Positions 53,249 to 60,685 of a stretch of DNA of 64,000 nt are shown piece after piece (the first letter of the stretch is position 1; each line of letters begins with the position of its first letter). The stretch is from a virus, in IMG/VR virus record IMGVR_UViG_3300031952_002809, positions 1-64,000 of that record; one strand, given 5' to 3'. Both the position numbers and the translations under genes were made by a program. Under the pieces are notes generated by a model. That model was not told the DNA's origin. It worked only from the letters and a program-made list of their open reading frames with translations, and searched no databases.

Positions 53249-53946
53249 GTCGTTGTCTGGTATGTCATGGGAGTGGGTGGGCCATACGCTATAATGAAAA
53301 GAATAAACAAGATGAATCAGAGCCTTGTGAATGTCGTCGTGAACGGGATGAAAGAGATGCTTTTCGAACTAAATTGGTTAAAGCGTGCATACCTCCAGAA
53401 TATTGGGAGTATACATTGGAGAATTATTTAACTTTGCCTCTTGGGGACTCTATTGTAAATAAGGCGAATGCTCTCAGTGTTTACGAATTGAGAAAATATA
53501 TGACTGATCCATTACTATTTTTAAATAGCTACAATGTATTGTGGATATGGGGAAGAAAACCAAATGCTGGTCATACTTCTCTTGCAGTAATATTTGCTGT
53601 AGAACTATTGAAAAACAAATATAAAGTTCGTTTCATGCGCATGCAAGATTTAGTATCAGCGTTTACGGATTTCGAATCTAAAAAAGATTTCTTTACGTAT
53701 CTTGAAAAATTTGATGTATACTTACTTGATGATGCATTTGATGCGAATAGGTGTATTGTACCAGGAGATTATACAAATATTCATTTATTTAATTGGATGA
53801 GCGCTGCTATGTCAAACAAGAAGCATTTTATTTGTACATCGAAAGTAGATATAGTGCAGATAAGCGATAAGTTTGAACAATCGAAGCATCTTCTATTGAA
53901 GTCAAGGCTATCCTTGGAATTTCATGGGACGTTAAAGAGAGACTAA
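53245..53946 (+). CDS. DnaC-like helicase loader with altered Walker A
   Basis: The 233-aa product has an N-terminal zinc element (CLVCHG...CECRR) and an AAA+-like domain of the DnaC/DnaI type (LWIWGRKPNAGHTSLAVIFAVELL; VYLLDDAF as Walker B; CTSK as sensor-like). The invariant Walker A lysine is replaced by histidine (GxxxxGHT), so ATP binding is doubtful. It overlaps the previous gene by 4 bases and lies in a group with primase; the DnaB-type helicase follows downstream. Confidence 0.68.
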   Translation: MSRCLVCHGSGWAIRYNEKNKQDESEPCECRRERDERDAFRTKLVKACIPPEYWEYTLENYLTLPLGDSIVNKANALSVYELRKYMTDPLLFLNSYNVLWIWGRKPNAGHTSLAVIFAVELLKNKYKVRFMRMQDLVSAFTDFESKKDFFTYLEKFDVYLLDDAFDANRCIVPGDYTNIHLFNWMSAAMSNKKHFICTSKVDIVQISDKFEQSKHLLLKSRLSLEFHGTLKRD

Positions 53947-53948
53947 TA

Positions 53949-54164
53949 ATGGCGAAGTTACTTACATATAAATGTGCTGGCATTGAATTTGATTTTTACG
54001 ATACAGAAAGAGTTCCGGTTATCAAGTCAGACGTAAAATATTTTATGACACCGGGGCGGCTGAAGGAAGTGTGCGAATGGATGAAGATTCGTACTGTTAC
54101 TTCAGTGACTACTTCTGATCACATGGAAGAATTGATTGCTATAGGATTACTTGGGGAATACTAA
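53949..54164 (+). CDS. Unrecognised small protein (71 aa)
   Basis: The product ends in a helical part that might be a small DNA-binding fold (GRLKEVCEWMKIRTVTSVTTS). Both flanking junctions are tight (2 bases before, a 1-base overlap after), placing it in the loader-primase operon. No family was recognised. Confidence 0.55.
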   Translation: MAKLLTYKCAGIEFDFYDTERVPVIKSDVKYFMTPGRLKEVCEWMKIRTVTSVTTSDHMEELIAIGLLGEY

Positions 54165-55105
54165 TGATCGATGTCGAAAAGATTCTGACTACCCTGGGTA
54201 TTGAATATCGTGGGGGCGGGACAAACAATTTTAAAATATTTTGCATAAATCCTGCACACCAGGAAAAGAAACCATCGATGTATATACATAAAGACAATGG
54301 TCAAATACATTGTTTTGGGTGTAATTATACTGGTTCTTTGTTTACTCTTCTTCGAGTAAGCAAAGGTGTTTATGGATTAGAAGCATTACTCTACCTTCAA
54401 AAGTTTGCTGTCGGTGGTCAGACTGAGAGTGAGGTACGAAAATCTTTGGAGGAGATAATACAATCACGCTCAGCTGAAAAATCCATTATTCGATACGCGT
54501 CTGTCGAGTTACCTGAGCATAGACTGCTTACAAACCATTTGTATCTCGATAAGCGCGGTATTACTTCTGCTGAGATACAAAATTGGGGAATGGCTGTTAT
54601 TACTGGTGGAAGAAACATTGGTTGGATTCTAATTCCCATCTACCAAGATGGTATCCTTCGAAATTATTTTATGCGAAATAGTTTTGGAGAAGGAAAATTG
54701 TATGGAAACTATCCAAGAAAAGACTTGTTGGCGGGATTAGATTATGCTTTAGACCTATCTCAGCCACTTTATATTTCTGAGGGTATTTTTGATTCTCTTG
54801 CTATTGGACGTACGGGTGTTCAATCAGTCGCTTGCCTGTCAAATAGACTATTACCCGAACAACTCGAGCGGTTAAAGCTATACAAAAAAATAGTTATTGT
54901 TCCTGATACCGACTCACGAGGCATCGATCTCGTTGAGAGTGCTGGCCCACTTATACATAATAGAGAAGTCGTTGTTTGTAAATTACCATCACATAAGAAG
55001 GATGCTGCAGAGTGTACCCATACTGAAGTAAAGCAGGCTTTACTTGAAGAAATACCATGGAATATCTATATGATTGAGAAGAAAATTATTTCAAAATTTA
55101 ATTGA
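54164..55105 (+). CDS. DNA primase (DnaG-type, zinc finger plus TOPRIM)
   Basis: The 313-aa product has a CHC2-type zinc finger (CINPAHQEKKPSM...HCFGC, residues about 27-55) and a TOPRIM domain (YISEGIFDSLAI and VIVPDTDSRGID). It is shorter than bacterial DnaG and lacks the C-terminal helicase-binding domain. It makes RNA primers with the phage DnaB-type helicase. GGGGA precedes the ATG. Confidence 0.85.
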   Translation: MIDVEKILTTLGIEYRGGGTNNFKIFCINPAHQEKKPSMYIHKDNGQIHCFGCNYTGSLFTLLRVSKGVYGLEALLYLQKFAVGGQTESEVRKSLEEIIQSRSAEKSIIRYASVELPEHRLLTNHLYLDKRGITSAEIQNWGMAVITGGRNIGWILIPIYQDGILRNYFMRNSFGEGKLYGNYPRKDLLAGLDYALDLSQPLYISEGIFDSLAIGRTGVQSVACLSNRLLPEQLERLKLYKKIVIVPDTDSRGIDLVESAGPLIHNREVVVCKLPSHKKDAAECTHTEVKQALLEEIPWNIYMIEKKIISKFN

Positions 55106-55131
55106 CTTTATACATCGAGTGAATGTATATG
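55102..55131 (+). promoter_or_regulatory. Early promoter with operator before the KTSC gene
   Basis: TTGACT is followed after 18 bases by TATATG. An inverted repeat TATACAT / ATGTATA (7-base spacer) lies between and over the -10, in the same place as in the promoter at 8145. Both contain TATACA-N9-TGTATA. Confidence 0.65.
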
Positions 55132-55151
55132 ATTTTTAAGGAGACATATTT

Positions 55152-55391
55152 ATGGAATTAAAAAATGTTGTTTCTTCTAATATTGCCCAGGTTGGGCACG
55201 ACCCGAATCAGAATGTATTGATTGTTAGATTTAAGAATGGGGTATACTATCGTTATGATAATGTATCGGAACAGGTATATAATAATTTTATTACTGCTCA
55301 ATCAATTGGAAAATATTTTCAATCATACATTCGTAACGCCTATCCATTTAAAAAAATTGAGGTTAATGAAGGAGTTGAGATACGTCTATGA
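55152..55391 (+). CDS. KTSC-domain protein (79 aa)
   Basis: The sequence MELKNVVSSNIAQVGHDPNQ...LIVRFKNGVYYRYDNVSEQVYNNF...SIGKYFQSYIR matches the small KTSC domain, found in phages and bacteria and sometimes attached to lysyl-tRNA synthetase-like or nucleic-acid enzymes. AAGGAG precedes the ATG. It is the first gene after an early promoter. Molecular role unknown. Confidence 0.75.
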   Translation: MELKNVVSSNIAQVGHDPNQNVLIVRFKNGVYYRYDNVSEQVYNNFITAQSIGKYFQSYIRNAYPFKKIEVNEGVEIRL

Positions 55392-55543
55392 ATAGAAGAC
55401 AAATTTATCTTACGGATTATGAGGTCGAGGAAATTAAAAAATATGCATTTGAGCTAGGGATATCAATGTCTGAGTACATTCGAAGGGTAATAGATGACCA
55501 TCTTGAAAAAAAGAAGAAGAAGGTAGCCACTGCTGGGATATAA
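55388..55543 (+). CDS. Ribbon-helix-helix protein (51 aa)
   Basis: The 51-residue product RRQIYLTDYEVEEIKKYAFELG...SMSEYIRRVIDDHLEKK has the strand-helix-helix pattern of CopG/MetJ-type DNA-binding proteins and a basic tail. It overlaps the KTSC gene by 4 bases (ATGA), so the two are coupled. It may regulate the promoter upstream. Confidence 0.75.
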   Translation: MNRRQIYLTDYEVEEIKKYAFELGISMSEYIRRVIDDHLEKKKKKVATAGI

Positions 55544-55549
55544 ATATAC

Positions 55550-55966
55550 ATGAATGTTACTATAGATATCAACAAGATAGGTGAGAGTATAAGTAGTTTA
55601 ATTAAAAAAAAATTGAAAACTAAGAATCTACCTGAATGTCTTGGAAATATGGCACCACCTGTTACAAGAACTACACTTACTATAGAAGATACTATTTTTA
55701 AAATAAGACACAGCATTCCAAAGGAAAATGTTGTGGCGGATGATGTAAGAAGTATTGTGGTATATCAAAAATATGATACAGATCTTATGTATGATAAATT
55801 TGTTTTGGATATTAACGGAAAGAGCGTTATCGAGGCAATAAAAGAAGAAGCGGCAACTTCCTATGTTGATCACGTTAGCGCATGTGCTCTATGCAAACAT
55901 GTTGATGTGTGTGATAAACTTACCACTCACTATTTGCAAACCATTAAATTATTGGAGGATAAATAA
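55550..55966 (+). CDS. Unrecognised protein with cysteine pair motif (138 aa)
   Basis: The C-terminal part contains ACALCKHVDVCDK, which could bind zinc; the N-terminal part starts with a short helical segment. The ribosome site is weak. The stop overlaps the tubulin-like gene start (TAATG). No family was recognised. Confidence 0.55.
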   Translation: MNVTIDINKIGESISSLIKKKLKTKNLPECLGNMAPPVTRTTLTIEDTIFKIRHSIPKENVVADDVRSIVVYQKYDTDLMYDKFVLDINGKSVIEAIKEEAATSYVDHVSACALCKHVDVCDKLTTHYLQTIKLLEDK

Positions 55967-57045
55967 TGTTAGAAATGTTTAACATAATTGCATTAGGACA
56001 ATGCGGCTGTCGTATTGCAAAAGAGTTTAACAGAATTGGATTTAAAGCATGCTATATAAATTCTGATGCTGTTGATATGAGGGACTTTAACGTTCCTTCA
56101 GATAAAATACTTATGTTAGGCACTACTGGTAGCGGTAGGAGTCCTCATAAAGGAAGACAAATACTCGAAAAAAGTTTCGATAAATTTGCAAAATTTATGG
56201 ATGCTAATATCGATAAAGACAATATGAATGTATTCATAATTGGTCTTGGTGGAGGCACTGGCGGGGGTATGATTCTTCCTGCTATCGAATATGCAAAAAG
56301 TAAAGATGTGAAGGTTGGTGTTATTGCAACACTTCCTCCAAAAATGGCAGGCATGCTTGATATGGACAATGCTATGCGTGGCCTTAAAGAATTAAAGAAT
56401 CTTACTTTAAATATGTTTATTCTTGCTGATAACGATTATCTAATAGAGAAAGTTGGTCTGAGTACTGATTGGTGGCAGAAGATTAATTATCATATTCTCA
56501 CAAAAGTTGCAACTGCGTTTGATTTACTCAGAGAAAATAAATCTAGTCAGAGTGGTGTAGGTTCAATTGATAAAGGTGAGCTTGCCCGTATACTCCAGTA
56601 TGGAAAAGGTCTTCTTGATATCAGAGATGTATATTTCAATCTTCCTGAAGATTTATCTCTTCCTGATGATGAAATTAAAAAGAAATTATTTGAACCTGCC
56701 TTGGTTTCTGGTTATACATATAAGGATACACTGTTCTACCTTATTAGCGTGGATACACCCAAAAAATCTGGGTATACCGAGTTTGCTTCAAAGATATTTA
56801 ATATTACAAAGAATACATATGGTAGTTCTTTGGCCAGGGTGGGAATGTTTAATGATCCTGTATTGGATAGAGTCCTTCGTGTTACTATGATATCAGCAGG
56901 ACTTAAACTTCCAAAAGTTCTGCGATCTAAGATAAATAATCTCAAACGGGATTCTGACAGGCATGAAGTTAAGAAAAACAAAGAAGAGAGTACTGACTTT
57001 TCACCCATGAATGATATAAAGATAGATGATGACTTTGATATTTAA
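55966..57045 (+). CDS. Tubulin/FtsZ-superfamily GTPase (phage tubulin)
   Basis: The 359-aa product has the tubulin signature GLGGGTGGGM (residues 93-102), ALGQCGCRIAKEF at the nucleotide-binding N-terminus, and an acidic pair in the T7-loop position (IDKGEL, Asp202 and Glu205), so GTP hydrolysis on polymerisation should be possible. The C-terminal tail is charged and ends IDDDFDI. Phage tubulins (PhuZ, TubZ) move or centre DNA or the phage nucleus in the cell. GGAGG precedes the ATG. Sequence plan is closer to FtsZ/TubZ than to host FtsZ; role here is inferred. Confidence 0.82.
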   Translation: MLEMFNIIALGQCGCRIAKEFNRIGFKACYINSDAVDMRDFNVPSDKILMLGTTGSGRSPHKGRQILEKSFDKFAKFMDANIDKDNMNVFIIGLGGGTGGGMILPAIEYAKSKDVKVGVIATLPPKMAGMLDMDNAMRGLKELKNLTLNMFILADNDYLIEKVGLSTDWWQKINYHILTKVATAFDLLRENKSSQSGVGSIDKGELARILQYGKGLLDIRDVYFNLPEDLSLPDDEIKKKLFEPALVSGYTYKDTLFYLISVDTPKKSGYTEFASKIFNITKNTYGSSLARVGMFNDPVLDRVLRVTMISAGLKLPKVLRSKINNLKRDSDRHEVKKNKEESTDFSPMNDIKIDDDFDI

Positions 57046-57279
57046 ATGACAAAACAGAAACATATATACGTAAAAGACGAGACTGAGTTTGATGAACTAC
57101 AAACAGAGATAAAGATTCTCTGGTATCAGAAATATGGAGAGTCTTTATCAAATTCTGCTATACTCGTCAAAGCATATGAGAATTTAAGAGATAGCTTATC
57201 TGGCAGGGGCGACAGAACAGCATATGATATTAAGAGACAAAATATATATAAATACTGCAGAACTGGGATACAAGATTAG
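57046..57279 (+). CDS. Small basic protein coupled to the tubulin gene (77 aa)
   Basis: Its ATG directly follows the tubulin stop. The N-terminus HIYVKDETEFDELQTEIKILWYQKYGESLSNSAILVKAYENL resembles a ribbon-helix-helix DNA-binding protein. In plasmid TubZ systems a small DNA-binding adaptor (TubR) is encoded beside TubZ; by analogy this could link DNA to the filament, but no homology to TubR is visible. It overlaps the next gene. Confidence 0.5.
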   Translation: MTKQKHIYVKDETEFDELQTEIKILWYQKYGESLSNSAILVKAYENLRDSLSGRGDRTAYDIKRQNIYKYCRTGIQD

Positions 57280-59680
57280 CAATTTATGCGAACTATTTAC
57301 ATATAAGAATCCAGAGATTTTTCATAAAAAGCGACTCAAATTATCTATTCGTAATGTACCACCATACTTGTATCACTATAAATTAGCGGATACAGATGGT
57401 AAGAAAATTCTGCAGATACCTCGCGGTGGATTACCGCGTGTTATAGCTTTCTACAAACAGAATAATCTTCCCTTTAGACTTATCGATCAGCGCATCGAAT
57501 GTTTATCTATAGATGTGCATCTTATTGATACTACACTGGATAAGCACCAAGAACGAGTGGTTAATGTTCTCCTTCAAAACGATGGGGGTCTTATTGAAGT
57601 AAGCCCAGGCGGAGGTAAGACCATAAGTATGCTCGGTTTGATATCCATACTCAAACAGCCCACACTTATTGTTACACATGAACATCGCTTGAGTGCTCAA
57701 TGGATGACTGAGATACGTAATCGGTTGGGTGGTACTTATACTCTTGGGAAGTACGATGGTGATGTCAAAGAGGATGGGGATATCGTTGTTGGAATCATAA
57801 ATAGTTTATACAATCTCTATCAAGAAAACCCAGGTTTCTTTGACAAATTTGGTACTATAATAGTGGATGAGTGTCTTGATCCAGATACTGTTATAACTGT
57901 TCCTACAGGAATAAAGAAGCTTCGTGATATTAAAGTTGGAGATACTGTTATAACCCCAACCGGAGCAGCTTTGGTAAAAAGAATTTGGACTACAACAAAA
58001 GAAGCTTTTAAATATAAAATGACTAATGGTAATTATTTAATAACATCTAAAGAACACATAGTGCATACTTATAGAGATTTTAATACTGGGTACGCAAGGG
58101 GTACTGAGAACAAACAAATACAAAATTGTAGCGGTCTCTTGTTTTTAAAAGATATTCCCAAAGAGCGAATAATATCTGAATTTGATCTTATTAACTATTT
58201 GTACGGTTGGTTTATTGGGGATGGTACATGTGATAATAGCTATATAAACTTTTCTTTTAGAAAGAAAGAAAAAATAGAATGCTTTGAAAATGCTTTTTCT
58301 GGCTATGATATGTTTAATAAATTTGGTAATTCACGGGGGGACTCTGTTTATCGTCTAAAATCTGTTTATGAGGAGCAATTACACGACCGGTTTGATATTT
58401 ACCACGGAAGAAAATCTGTGGATATGCGGCTTCCTGACTTTATTTATGCTACAACAGATATTTCTTTTATTCGTGGTTTATTTGAAGCTGATGGCTGTCG
58501 GCATGCTGATACTGGTACACAAAAACAAAATTCTATAGAACTCTCTCTTATATTAAAAAATGTAATTTATCAAGTTGCAGATATGCTAAGGGGGATGGGT
58601 ATCTATAATACAGTTACAGGGCTCACACACAGTAACTCCCAAGCAAGTTTAGTGTACAGAGTATCTATTCCTTCTTTCTATATAAATACCTTTAATGAAA
58701 AAATAGGATGGTTTGGTTATAAAAATATAATTATGAATCCTCGAAAAATAAATAGAACTCCTTTCACTGCTCTTTCTATAAAATCAGTAGAACCTATGGG
58801 TAATCGTGATCTAATAGATATTGAATTAGAGGATGAAAATAAGCTATTTATAGCAAATGGTATAATTGTGCATAATTGCCATCATTTACCTGCTGAAATG
58901 TTTTTATCTGTTTTGAACAACATGCCAGCCAAATATAGAATTGGGGTAACAGGAACGGTTAAACGAAAGGATCAGAAGGAATTACTTACTTTTGATGTTT
59001 TGGGAAAAATACTTATAAAATTTGATGCTTCTGATTTGAAACATCGAATAACAACCTTTGATTATCGTATAGTAAACACCAATATTCGTATGGAAATACC
59101 AACTATTTTTCGTTGGACCGGACAAAAAAGAGAAGATGTCCTTAATATGACAGAATTGCTAACTAAACTTGTCGAAAATAATGATAGGAACGCTATTATA
59201 CTCAAGGAGGCGATTGACCTTATTCAGACTGGATACTTCCCATTGATACTGAGTGATCGAGTGCAGCATAATGAATATTTGCATGAACAACTTACTGCTT
59301 TGGGTATTAAAACTGTTCTGATGATTGGTAAAACTCGAAAGAAAACAAACTGGGATGTGACTAGAAATGATCAAACAATTCAATGTATTGTAGCCAATTC
59401 CAAAATAGCATCTGAAGGATTGGATCTTCCCAGATTATCTGCGTTAATATTAACATGCCCATCTACAAATGTGCATAAGTTGAAACAGCAGATAGGAAGG
59501 ATTCGAAGAGTTTGTGAGGGTAAACCTCTGCCAATGGTCGTAGATATCTGTGATAATTTAGCGTGTACTCGTTCTGAGGATGATCCTAATTATTTATTAC
59601 GGCATACCGCTAGAACGAGAATAAGATTTTATGAGAAATTAAAAAATGAATATGACGATGTTGAGGATACCGATTCGTAA
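57224..59680 (+). CDS. UvsW-like superfamily 2 helicase with intein
   Basis: The 818-aa precursor has Walker A SPGGGKT (Lys132), IVTHEHRLSAQW, a DECH box split by the intein after Glu216, GVTGTVKRKD (motif III), and a C-terminal helicase lobe with ASEGLDLPRLSALI and QQIGRIRR. The ligated protein has 483 residues, the size of T4 UvsW. Such helicases unwind R-loops and branched DNA. The ATG lies inside the preceding small gene and has a poor ribosome site. Confidence 0.85.
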   Translation: MILRDKIYINTAELGYKISNLCELFTYKNPEIFHKKRLKLSIRNVPPYLYHYKLADTDGKKILQIPRGGLPRVIAFYKQNNLPFRLIDQRIECLSIDVHLIDTTLDKHQERVVNVLLQNDGGLIEVSPGGGKTISMLGLISILKQPTLIVTHEHRLSAQWMTEIRNRLGGTYTLGKYDGDVKEDGDIVVGIINSLYNLYQENPGFFDKFGTIIVDECLDPDTVITVPTGIKKLRDIKVGDTVITPTGAALVKRIWTTTKEAFKYKMTNGNYLITSKEHIVHTYRDFNTGYARGTENKQIQNCSGLLFLKDIPKERIISEFDLINYLYGWFIGDGTCDNSYINFSFRKKEKIECFENAFSGYDMFNKFGNSRGDSVYRLKSVYEEQLHDRFDIYHGRKSVDMRLPDFIYATTDISFIRGLFEADGCRHADTGTQKQNSIELSLILKNVIYQVADMLRGMGIYNTVTGLTHSNSQASLVYRVSIPSFYINTFNEKIGWFGYKNIIMNPRKINRTPFTALSIKSVEPMGNRDLIDIELEDENKLFIANGIIVHNCHHLPAEMFLSVLNNMPAKYRIGVTGTVKRKDQKELLTFDVLGKILIKFDASDLKHRITTFDYRIVNTNIRMEIPTIFRWTGQKREDVLNMTELLTKLVENNDRNAIILKEAIDLIQTGYFPLILSDRVQHNEYLHEQLTALGIKTVLMIGKTRKKTNWDVTRNDQTIQCIVANSKIASEGLDLPRLSALILTCPSTNVHKLKQQIGRIRRVCEGKPLPMVVDICDNLACTRSEDDPNYLLRHTARTRIRFYEKLKNEYDDVEDTDS
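57872..58876 (+). mobile_element. Helicase intein with LAGLIDADG endonuclease
   Basis: This 335-codon element (residues 217-551) starts CLDPDTVITVPTG, has a TSKEHIVHT block B, LAGLIDADG-like motifs LYGWFIGDGTCD and IRGLFEADGCRH, and ends IIVHN before Cys. It lies between Glu and Cys of the DECH box, so the ATPase is inactive until spliced. Confidence 0.93.
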
Positions 59681-59703
59681 AATACAGTTCTCCAAACCTT
59701 CGT

Positions 59704-60483
59704 ATGAGGGGATTTGCAAAATATGGAATCCCTATGGAAGAGCAAGCGTGCTACAAAGAAGGAATGAGTATAAGCCGTAATTTCGAACATCGGGAAGAAA
59801 AAGAAACACGGAAATTATACGATATTATTAAAAGAGCCATTGTTCTCATTCAGGAGGGATCTCCCTATGAACGAGAGAAGGCTACTTATTTTTTAACTGA
59901 ATTATTTGAACCATACATACGAAAGATTTCTAACAAATTATATAGAAATCTACATGGGGCTCAGGATTACGCAGATATATTGCAGGAAACATATACGATG
60001 TTTCTTACATTATTAAATAAATATAATCCAAAAGTATCTGCTTTCAGTTATTATATAGGAATTATGTTGCCTCAGCACATGAATAGATGGGCTGAAAAGG
60101 AAATAGTATATACTAGTGTTAATACTCCCATTGACATTGAAGAATATTCCTTAGTAGATCCATCATTTAAAAATGCTAATGTTGTATCTGATTATTTGAA
60201 TGCATACGTTCTTACTCGAGAATACCAGGAATTTATAAAAAAAAGAGCTGAGCGTCAATCTCGTAGTGGAACAGTGAGTCAGGTTTGTTATAGATACTTT
60301 TTGGGTAGCGATACGTGCTCGGAGATTGCTCGAGACTTAGGAATCTCATACCACGCAGTCTATGAAATTATTGGAAAGATAAAAAAGGAATTGCAGCAAT
60401 TCTTCTATACTAGTGCTTTTTCTGGATGTGTTATTTCAAGTACAGGAATAGTTCAGAAGGATGTAACGTATGGACAGTATTAA
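59704..60483 (+). CDS. Second sigma-70-family factor (regions 2 and 4)
   Basis: The 259-aa product has a region-2-like part (PYIRKISNKLYRNLHGAQDYADILQETYTMFLTLLNKYNP...FSYYIGIMLPQHMNRWAEKE) and a region-4-like helix-turn-helix (CSEIARDLGISYHAVYEIIGKIKKEL). It resembles ECF or SigI-type factors. Together with the region-4-less factor it makes two phage sigma-like genes. Start is uncertain: three in-frame ATGs occur at 59704, 59734 and 59764, the second having a weak GGA. Confidence 0.7.
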   Translation: MRGFAKYGIPMEEQACYKEGMSISRNFEHREEKETRKLYDIIKRAIVLIQEGSPYEREKATYFLTELFEPYIRKISNKLYRNLHGAQDYADILQETYTMFLTLLNKYNPKVSAFSYYIGIMLPQHMNRWAEKEIVYTSVNTPIDIEEYSLVDPSFKNANVVSDYLNAYVLTREYQEFIKKRAERQSRSGTVSQVCYRYFLGSDTCSEIARDLGISYHAVYEIIGKIKKELQQFFYTSAFSGCVISSTGIVQKDVTYGQY

Positions 60484-60685
60484 ACATATACATGTTGCAA
60501 TACCAGAGCATGTGTATTTTCATTTTAAACATAAATGTTCTTTTTTTGAATTGTCTCGCTCGGATGTTTTAGTAACATTGATTGAGAAATTTATTGATGG
60601 CGATTTTGATACAGATTTCGGCTTAGAGGTGTTTTTACATGCGGGACATCGGGATACTGACGCATCCAATAGACAAAGAAAATGA
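60470..60685 (+). CDS. Small ribbon-helix-helix-like protein (71 aa)
   Basis: The sequence IKHIHVAIPEHVYFHFKHKC...LSRSDVLVTLIEKFIDGDF has the strand-helix-helix plan. AAGGATG lies upstream and the gene overlaps both neighbours, which shows tight coupling to the sigma factor and helicase genes. Probably DNA-binding; target unknown. Confidence 0.55.
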   Translation: MDSIKHIHVAIPEHVYFHFKHKCSFFELSRSDVLVTLIEKFIDGDFDTDFGLEVFLHAGHRDTDASNRQRK

